Part shown: in pieces, positions 1 to 7,896 of the stretch
How positions within the stretch are numbered: position 1 is the first letter of the stretch
Layout: every line of letters begins with the position of its first letter
Origin: Bacillus thermotolerans
GTDB lineage: Bacteria; Bacillota; Bacilli; Bacillales; Domibacillaceae
Direction of reading: 5' to 3'
Length of the DNA: 61,760 bases
NCBI RefSeq assembly: GCF_000812025.2
Contig: NZ_JWJE02000021.1
Coordinates: 1 to 61,760, forward strand
The notes under the pieces: generated by a model
Database searches by the model: none
Told to the model about the DNA's origin: nothing
Seen by the model: only the letters and a program-made list of their open reading frames with translations
Position numbers and translations under genes: made by a program

Positions 1-110
1 CAGACTCCTGCGGGATCAGCGGGACAGGTGAGACCCCGCAAAGCGCAGCTTGAGGAGGCTCACCGCCCGCCCCGCGGAAAGCGAAGCGTCTGGAATGGAA
101 ACGGGCAGTC
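1..110. repeat. Bacillaceae interspersed palindromic repeat
   Basis: The segment begins CAGACTCCTGCGGGA and ends near GCGTCTGGAATGG. It has nested inverted arms: CAGAC (1-5) with GTCTG (88-92), and GGTGAG (27-32) with CTCACC (59-64), plus several CCCGC/GCGGG blocks. From memory it matches a multicopy intergenic element common in Bacillus-group genomes. It lies outside any gene here and may be cut by the window edge. Its function is unknown. Confidence 0.6.
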
Positions 111-127
111 CACATTTACGGGTAAAA

Positions 128-174
128 TAAAAAGACTGTAGACGCTCGATTTCCATCGAGTTTGTCTACAGTCT
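128..174 (-). terminator. Rho-independent terminator of the 93-aa membrane protein gene
   Basis: AGACTGTAGAC (133-143) pairs with GTCTACAGTCT (164-174), with an inner GCTCGAT/ATCGAG stem. The A-rich run on the + strand just left of it is the U-tract for minus-strand transcription. Confidence 0.8.
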
Positions 175-217
175 GAAGCTTCGAATGAACGAAGCTCTCT
201 TTCCCGCTGCTTTGTTA

Positions 218-499
218 TTAGTCTCTTCTAAAAGCGTCCATAATCAACACAACAGCCGTGATCCAGTGCATAATCATCCCAACGATCGGAATCCAGCCAA
301 TGATAGACGTAACAATACCGAGCACACTGCCTGCAATGCTTCTGCCGGCATTTAAAGCTAGAAGCAGTGTGATGATATGAAGCACAGCCATGAATCCAAG
401 CGGCGCCCACAAGTTGCCAATGATAATTGAAGCACCAATAATAGGGAGGCCGAGAACAGCTTCTGCCCCGCCGGTAATCCACTTCATTGCGTTTACCAT
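218..499 (-). CDS. small multi-pass membrane protein, function unknown
   Basis: A 93-residue hydrophobic protein with about three predicted membrane segments (roughly residues 12-30, 34-50 and 55-88) and a short charged tail ending FRRD. The ATG at 499 is preceded on the minus strand by a GGAGAG ribosome site, and a strong terminator follows the stop. It stands alone, divergent from the MFS gene. I do not recognise a named family with confidence; the glycine-rich segments suggest a compact integral membrane protein, possibly stress related, but that is a guess. Confidence 0.7.
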   Translation of the reverse strand: MVNAMKWITGGAEAVLGLPIIGASIIIGNLWAPLGFMAVLHIITLLLALNAGRSIAGSVLGIVTSIIGWIPIVGMIMHWITAVVLIMDAFRRD

Positions 500-658
500 A
501 CGTTTCGTTCTCTCCTTTATTTTTCGTCATCTTCTACTTCTTTTTACGGATGAAAATAAAAAAGGTTTCATGCAGCGCCGAATTTTTAAAAAAGCCCGTT
601 TGCGCACGGTATGCTACTATATAGAAGTTAAAATTTATATACAGAGAGGGTTTCAATC

Positions 659-1819
659 GTGTTTAAAGCTCAATCCTGGTTATCATTTAACTTCTTTGCT
701 TTTTTCTTTACATGGGGCGTCTTTATTCCCTACTGGACAGCTTGGCTGATTGCCGAGAAAGGCTTGACGGTTGGAGCCGCCAGCACCATTATCGCGGCCG
801 GCTTATTCGTTCGCTCGTTCTCTACGTTCTTTCTATTTCCAACGCTGCGAGCCAAATTCTCTGCCGGCACACTCTTTAAAGCCTTTGCTTTATTAAGCCT
901 CGTGCTCTTGTTCTCGTTCTTTCTTTTCGATTCCTTTACCGCTATGATGGTGGCCATGATTTTGTTCAGCCTCGTGTACCCGCTCATGCTGCCGCTGACA
1001 GAAAGCACCGGGGCGATCATGATTCGAAGCGAGCACATTCAATACGGCCGAAGCCGCTCATGGGGGTCGATCGGTTATGCGGCAGCTTTAGTTGTAGTAG
1101 GCGCAGTCACCGCTGCCTTCGGTGATCCTGCGATTATGTATGTCATGATGGCAGGCTGCTTCCTTATGATCATAACGGCGTTTTATTATACTCCAGCCTC
1201 CGTTCAAGTGAAGGAGGAAAAGCGCTCTGTGTCGCTGAAGCCGATTCTAAAGTCCAAACGGTTTCTTACAGCCGCGATCATTTGTATTCTCATCGACGGC
1301 TCTCATGCGGCTTATTATAATTACGGCTTTATTTATTTGCAGGCATTAGGGGTAAATAATATGTGGGGCGGCATTATTTTGAACCTGGCCGTCGTGGCGG
1401 AGATCGCCTTCTTTGCAGTGGCTGACCGGATGTTCCGACGTACGCGGGCGTCATCTATGCTGTTGGCAGCAGGGCTGGCAACCGTGATCCGCTGGGCCAT
1501 GATGTTTTTATTCCCGAACGTCATCGCCTATGTAGCCGGGCAACTTCTTCATGCTTTTACATTCGGACTAGCTCATTACACATTTATCCGTGTCATGTAC
1601 GAGGAATTTGAAAATAAAGATATTCCTTCTGCACAAGGCATTTATTCCGCTTTCGGCATGGGGCTCAGCTCCTCGTTTCTAACGATTGCAGGCGGTTATT
1701 TATACAACCAGGAACCGGGACTGGCCTTTTTGGGCATGGCCGTTGTTACCATTCCAGCCATCCTGCTAGCCCTTTATATGAAGAAGCAATTCGAAGCTTC
1801 TCCACTTTCAGAAAAATAG
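659..1819 (+). CDS. MFS transporter, PPP/HcaT-like (YwbF-like)
   Basis: A 386-residue major facilitator with about 12 membrane helices. The N-terminal FFFTWGVFIPYWTAWL and the RSRSWGSIGYA loop after helix 4 resemble the 3-phenylpropionate/nucleoside-proton symporter branch (HcaT, NupG-like, B. subtilis YwbF). The GTG start at 659 is chosen because AGAGAGGG lies 8-15 bases upstream; no other start fits. It is followed 61 bp later by an epimerase and then an amidohydrolase on the same strand, so it may import their substrate (an inference). The exact substrate cannot be read from sequence. Confidence 0.85.
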   Translation: MFKAQSWLSFNFFAFFFTWGVFIPYWTAWLIAEKGLTVGAASTIIAAGLFVRSFSTFFLFPTLRAKFSAGTLFKAFALLSLVLLFSFFLFDSFTAMMVAMILFSLVYPLMLPLTESTGAIMIRSEHIQYGRSRSWGSIGYAAALVVVGAVTAAFGDPAIMYVMMAGCFLMIITAFYYTPASVQVKEEKRSVSLKPILKSKRFLTAAIICILIDGSHAAYYNYGFIYLQALGVNNMWGGIILNLAVVAEIAFFAVADRMFRRTRASSMLLAAGLATVIRWAMMFLFPNVIAYVAGQLLHAFTFGLAHYTFIRVMYEEFENKDIPSAQGIYSAFGMGLSSSFLTIAGGYLYNQEPGLAFLGMAVVTIPAILLALYMKKQFEASPLSEK

Positions 1820-1880
1820 GCTTTTTCTTCTTTTCTTCTATTATAATGGAGAAGAGAATACACCAAAGGAGAGAACATAG

Positions 1881-2990
1881 ATGAAAATTGTCAAAGCCGA
1901 GATGTACGGCATCCACCTGCCGCTCCGGTCACCTTTCATTATTTCCTACGCGACCTTTGATTACATGCCGTCTGTTATCGTCAAACTCGAAACAGACGAC
2001 GGCCTGGTCGGCTATGGAGAAGCGGTACCGGACGAGCATGTGACTGGTGAAAGCTTCTACAGCTGCATAGAAATACTCCGGCACCAGCTTTTACCTGCCG
2101 TGATCGGAGAAACGCCGTTTCACATTGAGCATCTTCATCATAAGATGAATCAAGTGATCACGGCCAATCCGGCAGCGAAAGCAGCGATTGATATTGCCTG
2201 CTATGACTTGATGGGAAAAGCCACAGGCCGGCCTGTCTATGACTTGATCGGCGGCAAGAGCCACGAAGAGCTCACTTACCCAAGGGTGCTCAGCATTGAA
2301 GAGCCCGAGGTCATGGCAGAGAAAGCACGTGGCGCTCTTGACCGAGGCTTCCGTTCCTTGAAGCTGAAGGTCGGCACAGATCCTGCCCTTGATGTAAAAC
2401 GTATTCAAGCGGTGCGGGAAGCCGTCGGCTATGATGTGGAAATCCGCGTCGATGTGAATCAAGGATGGCAGACATATTCATCAGCGATTCAGGCGATGAA
2501 GCAGTTAGAACCGCTGCGGCTTGCCTGGATTGAACAGCCCATCCGCCTTGGAGATATCGACGGGCTTGCTCAGCTAAAAAGACAATGCACAACACCTTTA
2601 ATGGCGGATGAATCGATTCATCATGGTGAACACTTAATAGACATGATCAAAAAAGAAGCCGTTGATAAGATTAATATTAAATTGATGAAGTCCGGCGGCA
2701 TTTACCCCGCCATTTCTATAGCGAAAGCAGCTGAGTATGCCGGCATTGACTGCCAGGTCGGCTCGATGGTCGAATCTTCTATTGGCTCAGCAGCCGGCTA
2801 TCACACAGCAATGGCGCGAAAAAATATTACAAGCACGGAACTGACCGGCCCCTTGCTATTCAGCAAGGATATCGGGGACTTGATCTACGAGGTGCCGTTC
2901 GTTCGTCTGAATGACAAGCCGGGCCTTGGCCTCATTATTAATGAAACCGTGTTAAATGAATTGACCGTTACTCAGGCAACAGTAAACTAA
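1881..2990 (+). CDS. mandelate racemase/muconate-lactonizing family enzyme, dipeptide epimerase or N-acylamino acid racemase-like
   Basis: A 369-residue enolase-superfamily protein of the MLE subgroup. An N-terminal capping domain (about 1-125) precedes a TIM barrel carrying the acid/base lysine motif KLKVG, metal ligands in DVNQGW, IEQP and MADES, and the opposite lysine in KINIKLMKSGG. This is the layout of B. subtilis YkfB (L-Ala-D/L-Glu epimerase) and of N-succinylamino acid racemases. In the C-terminal barrel the DxD motif I recall from Ala-Glu epimerases appears as TELTGP, arguing against that exact specificity. AAGGAGAGA precedes the ATG. The M20 hydrolase starts 17 bp after the stop, suggesting a racemise-then-deacylate pair fed by the MFS transporter. 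Confidence 0.85.
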   Translation: MKIVKAEMYGIHLPLRSPFIISYATFDYMPSVIVKLETDDGLVGYGEAVPDEHVTGESFYSCIEILRHQLLPAVIGETPFHIEHLHHKMNQVITANPAAKAAIDIACYDLMGKATGRPVYDLIGGKSHEELTYPRVLSIEEPEVMAEKARGALDRGFRSLKLKVGTDPALDVKRIQAVREAVGYDVEIRVDVNQGWQTYSSAIQAMKQLEPLRLAWIEQPIRLGDIDGLAQLKRQCTTPLMADESIHHGEHLIDMIKKEAVDKINIKLMKSGGIYPAISIAKAAEYAGIDCQVGSMVESSIGSAAGYHTAMARKNITSTELTGPLLFSKDIGDLIYEVPFVRLNDKPGLGLIINETVLNELTVTQATVN

Positions 2991-3007
2991 GAAAGGAGCG
3001 CTTGTTT

Positions 3008-4111
3008 GTGACCTCACTAGACAGCCGGCTGATGGACATCTTCCACCATTTGCACACGCACGCTGAAGTCAGCTGGAAGGAAACAGAGACGACCGCTTAT
3101 CTGGCGGACCTGCTCACTAAAGAAGGCTTATCGGTTCGCACTTTTCCCGACTGCACCGGGCTAGTGGCGGAGATCGGCAGCGGCAAGCCGGTCATCGCCT
3201 TGCGAGCGGACATCGATGCACTTTGGCAAGAGGTGAATGGGACGTTTCAAGCGAACCATTCCTGCGGGCATGATGCCCATATGACGATTGCCATCGGCAC
3301 TATTTTGCAGCTGAAGGACCAAGTCACTCAAGGCACTGTACGCTTTATTTTTCAGCCCGCTGAAGAAACCGGCAGCGGTGCGGTGAAGATGGTGGAAAAG
3401 GGCGTAGTAGATGATGCGGACTACTTATTCGGCATGCATCTCCGGCCGGAAGAAGAGCTGCCATTCGGCAAAATGGCGCCATCCATCTGCCACGGTGCGG
3501 CCGCTTTTTTATCCGGCAAGCTGACCGGCGGTGATGCGCATGGTGCCCGCCCTCACCAAGGGACAAATGCGATTGACGTTTTAACCGCTTTAAATGAACA
3601 GTTAAAAACGATCTACCTCTCGCCATTTGAAACGTATTCGGTGAAAATGACGCGATTAGAGGCCGGCGGGCAAAGCTTAAATATCATTCCCGGCTCCGCC
3701 TCCTTTGGCTTAGACGTACGCGCACAGAAAAACGACACGCTGTCTGAGCTGCAGCAAAAGGTAGAGGAAAAGATCCACGGTGTTAGCCAGCTATTTCAGG
3801 CAGATATTGAATTCGATTGGAGAGATATCACACCGGGAGCTGAAGTAGCTCCTGAAGCAGAGGAATGGCTGCGCCAGGCGATTAAAGCGCACGGCGGCGA
3901 AGACATGCTTGCCCCACCCGTCGTGACCTCCGGAAGTGATGACTTCCACTTCTACACGATTAAGCAGCCTCACGTCAAAGCAGCGATGCTCGGCATTGGC
4001 GCCAGCCTGACACCTGGCCTGCACCATCCGAATATGACATTTGACCAGCGCGTCATCCCGATGAGCAGCGACATCCTCGCCCGCGCCATTCTGCTCGCTT
4101 TGCAAGCATAA
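3008..4111 (+). CDS. M20 family amidohydrolase (N-acyl-amino acid hydrolase type)
   Basis: A zinc-dependent M20D peptidase/aminoacylase. CGHDAHMT (about residues 80-87) carries the first metal ligands, QPAEETGSGA the catalytic and bridging acids, and ASLTPGLHHPN the C-terminal histidine ligand. It would hydrolyse N-acyl amino acids or small peptides in the cytoplasm; no signal peptide is present. An in-frame TTG at 3002 sits only 3 bases after AAGGAG, whereas GTG at 3008 has 9-base spacing, so 3008 is preferred. It is probably the last gene of the MFS-epimerase-amidohydrolase operon, ended by the terminator at 4131. Confidence 0.87.
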   Translation: MTSLDSRLMDIFHHLHTHAEVSWKETETTAYLADLLTKEGLSVRTFPDCTGLVAEIGSGKPVIALRADIDALWQEVNGTFQANHSCGHDAHMTIAIGTILQLKDQVTQGTVRFIFQPAEETGSGAVKMVEKGVVDDADYLFGMHLRPEEELPFGKMAPSICHGAAAFLSGKLTGGDAHGARPHQGTNAIDVLTALNEQLKTIYLSPFETYSVKMTRLEAGGQSLNIIPGSASFGLDVRAQKNDTLSELQQKVEEKIHGVSQLFQADIEFDWRDITPGAEVAPEAEEWLRQAIKAHGGEDMLAPPVVTSGSDDFHFYTIKQPHVKAAMLGIGASLTPGLHHPNMTFDQRVIPMSSDILARAILLALQA

Positions 4112-4130
4112 TAATATATGTAAAAAGGAA

Positions 4131-4161
4131 AAAATCCGCCAATCTGCTGGCGGATTTTTTT
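4131..4161 (+). terminator. terminator of the MFS-epimerase-amidohydrolase operon
   Basis: AAATCCGCC (4132-4140) pairs with GGCGGATTT (4149-4157), followed by seven T residues. Confidence 0.9.
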
Positions 4162-4174
4162 CGTGTGACGGGAG

Positions 4175-4331
4175 ATATGAGCGGTTTTTTCTTAATATGA
4201 GCGATCATCCATGTGAAATGTGCGATTCTCCTCTTGTTATGAGCGATTCTTGAGTCCATATGAGCGATTCCTCTTTTATGAGCGATTTTACTGTGAAAAT
4301 GAGCGATTTCCACCTTATTATGAGCGATTCT
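4175..4331. repeat. array of eight ATGAGCGATT units at about 21-bp spacing
   Basis: The core ATGAGCG(A/G)TT, with one ATGTGCG variant, starts at 4177, 4197, 4218, 4239, 4260, 4278, 4299 and 4320: steps of 20, 21, 21, 21, 18, 21 and 21 bp. The 11-bp spacers between cores are unrelated to each other. Read on the minus strand it gives an IAH-xxxx heptad open frame, a by-product of 21-bp phasing. It lies between two convergent terminators. A second array is at 12139-12231. Confidence 0.75.
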
Positions 4332-4337
4332 CAACAA

Positions 4338-4381
4338 ATAAAAAACTGCCCGACAGTCGAGGTTGAGCTGCCGGGCAGTTT
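4338..4381 (-). terminator. terminator of the LysM-3D gene
   Basis: AAACTGCCCG (4343-4352) pairs with CGGGCAGTTT (4372-4381), with an A run on the + strand left of it, correct for minus-strand termination. Confidence 0.85.
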
Positions 4382-4414
4382 GCTTAGTTGTTTATCATTA
4401 TATTTATCAGTCTA

Positions 4415-5173
4415 TTAGTTTAGCACAGTAACTTGAACAGTACGACGTCCAAATTCTAATGCTTCAGATGTAGTTGGTACGTGAAGGTCGATGCGGTTTC
4501 CTTTGATCGCACCGCCAGTGTCGCCAGCAACAGCTGTACCATAGCCTTCTACGTATACTTTTGAGCCTAGTGGAATTACGTTAGGGTCAACGGCAATAAC
4601 TTTAGCGTTGCGGTTATTGTTCAGGTTGATACCTGTTGCAGTGATACCAGAGCAGCCTTTACAGTCAGCAGTGTAAGCAGTTGCTTCTACTGTTAAAGTT
4701 TTGCCTTGCGGTGCTTGTGTTGTAGAAGGTTTGCTTGCAGATGCATTTGATTTAGAAGCTGATACACCTTTTACTGCTTTAGCTGATCCGCTAAGTGCTA
4801 GCTTGTCGCCTACGTAGATTCTGTCAGAAGATAAGCCGTTTGCTGATTTCAGCGCTTGAACGGTTGTGCCATGCTTCTTAGCAATCTTGAATAACGTATC
4901 TCCTGCTTTTACAACGTATGTACCGCTTGCTTTAGACGCTGATACACCTTTTACTGCTTTGCCGCTTACTTCTAATTTTTGATTAGGGTAAATTATATTT
5001 GATGATAAATTATTGACAGATTTTAATTGTTGAACAGTTGTACCTTTTTGTTGAGAGATTCCCCAAAGTGTATCTCCCTTTTGTACTGTATATGTCTCAG
5101 CTGCTGCAGCTGTGCTGAAAAGACCTCCGCCGATCATTGTAGTAGCTGCCAATGCGATTACTTGTTTTTTCAT
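4415..5173 (-). CDS. yocH: secreted LysM-3D cell-wall protein (YocH-like)
   Basis: A 252-residue exported protein: Sec signal peptide (1-25, ending STAAAA), two LysM peptidoglycan-binding domains (about 27-70 and 85-130, each starting TYTVQKGDTLW / TYVVKAGDTLF), a Ser/Ala/Lys linker, and a C-terminal 3D domain with the three conserved aspartates in AVDPN, GDTGG and RIDLHV. This is the architecture of B. subtilis YocH, a wall-active muralytic protein of the WalRK regulon. A good AGGAGG site precedes the ATG. The two LysM repeats share a GKAVKGVSASK linker, suggesting recent internal duplication. Confidence 0.88.
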   Translation of the reverse strand: MKKQVIALAATTMIGGGLFSTAAAAETYTVQKGDTLWGISQQKGTTVQQLKSVNNLSSNIIYPNQKLEVSGKAVKGVSASKASGTYVVKAGDTLFKIAKKHGTTVQALKSANGLSSDRIYVGDKLALSGSAKAVKGVSASKSNASASKPSTTQAPQGKTLTVEATAYTADCKGCSGITATGINLNNNRNAKVIAVDPNVIPLGSKVYVEGYGTAVAGDTGGAIKGNRIDLHVPTTSEALEFGRRTVQVTVLN

Positions 5174-5285
5174 GATAGAAAAACCTCCTGTATTCTCCCC
5201 TGCGACAGTTTCTCCGTTTCGCCTTTCCGACTAGCGGGAAAAGAAAAATGAACCGTCTGCATATATTTTTGATTATTCATTTCGT

Positions 5286-5443
5286 TCGTCCAGTGTCGTC
5301 CAGTGGCCTATCAAAATTAATAAAATTAGTTTTATATAACGCGGGCAGTCACTCTCAATGACCCGCTAACGAGATTCATTGTAACACGGGAAAAGGCGTA
5401 ATGATTTTAAGAGACCATTACGCTTTTGCCTTTTTATATAACG
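5286..5443. other. structured intergenic segment with terminator-like hairpin and direct repeats
   Basis: Part of the 674-bp gap 5174-5847, which shows no convincing gene. It holds a tandem CGTCCAGTG pair (5287-5305), a hairpin GCGGG-x-AGTCA / TGACCCGC (5341-5366), and a strong bidirectional terminator-like stem GCGTAATG (5396-5403) / CATTACGC (5416-5423) followed by a T-rich run. The 11-bp direct repeat TTTATATAACG occurs at 5331-5341 and 5433-5443. This could be a short transcript ending near 5435, or a small inserted element. Confidence 0.35.
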
Positions 5444-5666
5444 AGACTGTTACAAAACTATCATTCTTCTTTATTTGTAACTTACGCGAAATAATCATGA
5501 CAGTTATTCATATCAAAGGAATAATTTGGAATAATATTATTTACAAACCTTCATATTCTTCCTTTTATTGTCTATCCGATTGTCTTTTTTCATCCATATA
5601 ATAGGCGGTTTATCTTTTTAAGGGAGAAAAAACATATGACTTTTCTTATGATAACGCTTACATACT

Positions 5667-5701
5667 TGTAATATTCTTTTACCTTGTAATCTTTTTGTAA
5701 C
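5667..5701 (+). promoter_or_regulatory. WalR-like (or PhoP-like on the other strand) direct repeat
   Basis: TGTAAT (5685-5690), a 5-bp spacer and TGTAAC (5696-5701) match the published WalR/YycF consensus TGTWAH-N5-TGTWAH exactly. A third TGTAAT lies at 5667-5672. The site is about 150 bp upstream of the yknW-like gene and about 510 bp upstream of the yocH-like gene, which belongs to the WalR regulon in B. subtilis. Which gene it serves is unclear, and AT-rich sequence makes chance matches possible. Confidence 0.35.
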
Positions 5702-5847
5702 ATAATGTCGATGATAAACCTGATCGACTGTTCATTCCAAGCTTTTTTTATGAAATATGATATGTTTATCATGGTACGAAAAAGTAGAGTTGTATATAAT
5801 TAGAAAGAATGATGTCGAATTTATTCTATTTATCTGGAGGATGTTAG

Positions 5848-6513
5848 ATGATTTACCGTGTGCAGCTAGTGAAAGGTCTTTTGCATCCGAGACGCTCCCT
5901 TGAACAATTGGAGCATGCAGAAAAACTGAAGGGCTTATGGGGACGTATTTTTTTGGTCGTGTTTCTGAGCACCCTTATTTATTTTCTGGGCGGGCTGTTA
6001 GGTTTCCAGTCGGAGTCCGTTTCTACATACTTGCCGAAGTCCGGCACCCTTCTATTCGAGCATGAAAAAATGCTGTTTGCGGCTGGCCAAGCGATATGGG
6101 GATTTCTCTTCCCGCTTCTGATTATCTTTCTTCCATCGCTTGTATTCTGGACGTTTTTAGAGGTTGACTTCTCTAAACTCTTCACCTTGCAGTCTATGGT
6201 GTATGTAATCTATTTAATTGAATATGTTCTTCTTATCCTGTTTAACATTGCCCTTGCGATACCGAGAGATTCTTCACCATTCTCTCTTGGTGTGATTGCT
6301 CAATACATATCCGAGAATGAAATCGTGACGAGCTTCTTCAGCTTTGTCACGCTATTCCAGGTGTGGGCGATAACATTGCAATACCGCTTCCTTAAGCGTG
6401 TTTCAAGCAAGCAACCAACTGTCGTTCTCACCTACGTCGGCGTTGTTGCTCTCGCCATGTGGTTATTTTCGGCCTTATTTACATCTATCCATATTGATCG
6501 GTTATTTCAATAA
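5848..6513 (+). CDS. yknW: Yip1-family membrane protein (YknW-like)
   Basis: A 221-residue protein with five predicted membrane segments (about 30-50, 70-95, 105-130, 160-178 and 192-215) and an N-terminal cytoplasmic part rich in LEQLEHAEKLKG, typical of Yip1/YIF1-domain proteins. It is followed 20 bp later by a YknX-like membrane fusion protein. In B. subtilis YknW assists assembly of the YknXYZ exporter that protects against the SdpC killing toxin. GGAGG precedes the ATG. TATAAT at 5795-5800 is a possible -10 element. The matching ATPase and permease genes are not here but at 41.2-43.2 kb. Confidence 0.72.
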   Translation: MIYRVQLVKGLLHPRRSLEQLEHAEKLKGLWGRIFLVVFLSTLIYFLGGLLGFQSESVSTYLPKSGTLLFEHEKMLFAAGQAIWGFLFPLLIIFLPSLVFWTFLEVDFSKLFTLQSMVYVIYLIEYVLLILFNIALAIPRDSSPFSLGVIAQYISENEIVTSFFSFVTLFQVWAITLQYRFLKRVSSKQPTVVLTYVGVVALAMWLFSALFTSIHIDRLFQ

Positions 6514-6533
6514 GAAGGAGGCGACAGAGCGAA

Positions 6534-7811
6534 ATGAAACGGATCAGAACATCAGTCTGGCTGACAGCCGGCGCCCTGGTCGTTGCCGGCAATTTATACT
6601 TAACCTTGAAGGAAGACAGCAAGGCAGACCGGTCACAATGGCTCACCTCATGGACTCAGGCAGCAGAGGATGACGTTGTGGAAACCTTCCAAACAACCGG
6701 TGTCCTTGTGCCTGCTGAAGAATATCCTGTGTACTTCGACAGCAGCAAAGGCACCTTCCTCCGTTTTCTTGTAGAGGAAGGCCAGGAAGTGGATGCGGGC
6801 ACTCCTTTGTTCGAATACTCCTCCGCTCCGCTCGACCGGGAAGTGAAGGAGCTCGAAGCTGAGAAGGCCCAAATAGAAACGAAGATTCGATTGGCTGACG
6901 AACAGATTTCCCAATTGCAGTCGAAGCTTTCCTCCCTTGAGTCGGATGAAGACCGGGATTCTTACTCAACTGGCAGCTATGACGCAGAGACAAATAGTGA
7001 AAGTATTGAAATTCAGATACCAAAGGATTACGAAACTGCCAAAGCGGTCATTGAAAATGAAATCCTTGAACAGCAAACCGAAAAACGGGAGCTTGAAGAA
7101 CAAGCCAACCAACTAGACACCCGGATTAAGGACACCAAATCGCAAAAGAGCGAATTAATTGTGAAAAGCGAAACCGAAGGCATCGTCAAGGAATTGAATA
7201 AAACGCTGGGCAACCCGATCATTACGCTTCGCTCAAAGCAGGCAGCCGTACAGGGGTCATTCGATGAGCAGCAAATGAGCGAGGTTCAGGAAGAGCTGGC
7301 GATCCGCGCTTCTGTTGACCAGGTGCCAGGAACGCTTGAAGGTAAAATCACCAACATTGAGAAATATCCTGCACAAGGACCGTCTGTACAGCAGCAAAGC
7401 TTGTATCCCTTTATCGCCCAGCTGGATGAAAACAGCATAGAAGGAAACAAACAGCTGCTGCCGGGAATGAAAGCCAATGTGACGGTTATTACAGATGAAG
7501 CTCTTCAAGCTGTTACTGTTCCGGTGACAGCCCTCCTGAAATCTGGTGACGAGTCGTACGTCTATGTACTAAATGATAAAGCGCGGCTTGAAAGGCGAGC
7601 AGTAGAACCCGGTCTTCTCGTGGATGGCCTGCAGGAAATCACCAGCGGGCTAGAAGCCGGTGAAGAAGTCGTTTCGGATCCTGAGAAGCTCATGGCAGAG
7701 CATGGATTCTTTGTCACTCCTGTTGATTACCAGGCCATTGACAAAAGCGAATATGACAATATGACAGCGAAGGAAAAGTTCAAATTCATCCTGATGGGAT
7801 TGTTCTCTTAA
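6534..7811 (+). CDS. yknX: membrane fusion (HlyD/YknX-like) subunit of an ABC exporter
   Basis: A 425-residue adaptor: N-terminal membrane anchor (about 8-24), a lipoyl-like hairpin half (YFDSSKGTFLRFLVEEGQEV), a long coiled coil (about 95-215) interrupted by an acidic/serine-rich insertion near 125-155, the second lipoyl half (KSETEGIVKEL), and beta-barrel/MacA-like C-terminal domains ending with the GLEAGEEVV motif. The pattern fits B. subtilis YknX (377 aa), though this protein is longer because of the coiled-coil insertion and C-terminal tail. It acts outside the membrane linking permease and wall. Translation is probably coupled to yknW (AAGGAGG before ATG). Confidence 0.8.
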   Translation: MKRIRTSVWLTAGALVVAGNLYLTLKEDSKADRSQWLTSWTQAAEDDVVETFQTTGVLVPAEEYPVYFDSSKGTFLRFLVEEGQEVDAGTPLFEYSSAPLDREVKELEAEKAQIETKIRLADEQISQLQSKLSSLESDEDRDSYSTGSYDAETNSESIEIQIPKDYETAKAVIENEILEQQTEKRELEEQANQLDTRIKDTKSQKSELIVKSETEGIVKELNKTLGNPIITLRSKQAAVQGSFDEQQMSEVQEELAIRASVDQVPGTLEGKITNIEKYPAQGPSVQQQSLYPFIAQLDENSIEGNKQLLPGMKANVTVITDEALQAVTVPVTALLKSGDESYVYVLNDKARLERRAVEPGLLVDGLQEITSGLEAGEEVVSDPEKLMAEHGFFVTPVDYQAIDKSEYDNMTAKEKFKFILMGLFS

Positions 7812-7840
7812 CAGAGCGGTTTAGCCTGCTCTGTTTTTTC
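7811..7840 (+). terminator. terminator of the yknWX-like operon
   Basis: ACAGAGC (7811-7817) pairs with GCTCTGT (7828-7834), followed by six T residues. Confidence 0.85.
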
Positions 7841-7856
7841 TTTCTGCAAACAGAAA

Positions 7857-7882
7857 AGCCGCAAGCTTGGAAGCTTGCGGCT
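7857..7882 (-). terminator. terminator of serCA
   Basis: Perfect stem AGCCGCAAGCTT/AAGCTTGCGGCT just beyond the serA stop, with an A-rich stretch on its left giving the minus-strand U tract. Confidence 0.85.
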
Positions 7883-7896
7883 CTCTTTATATCCAA

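Noticed and set aside
4053-4337. Minus-strand 94-codon ORF with IAH heptads
   Set aside because: It is the translation of the 21-bp-phased DNA array and runs into the amidohydrolase gene; it has no ribosome site and the spacer residues are random.
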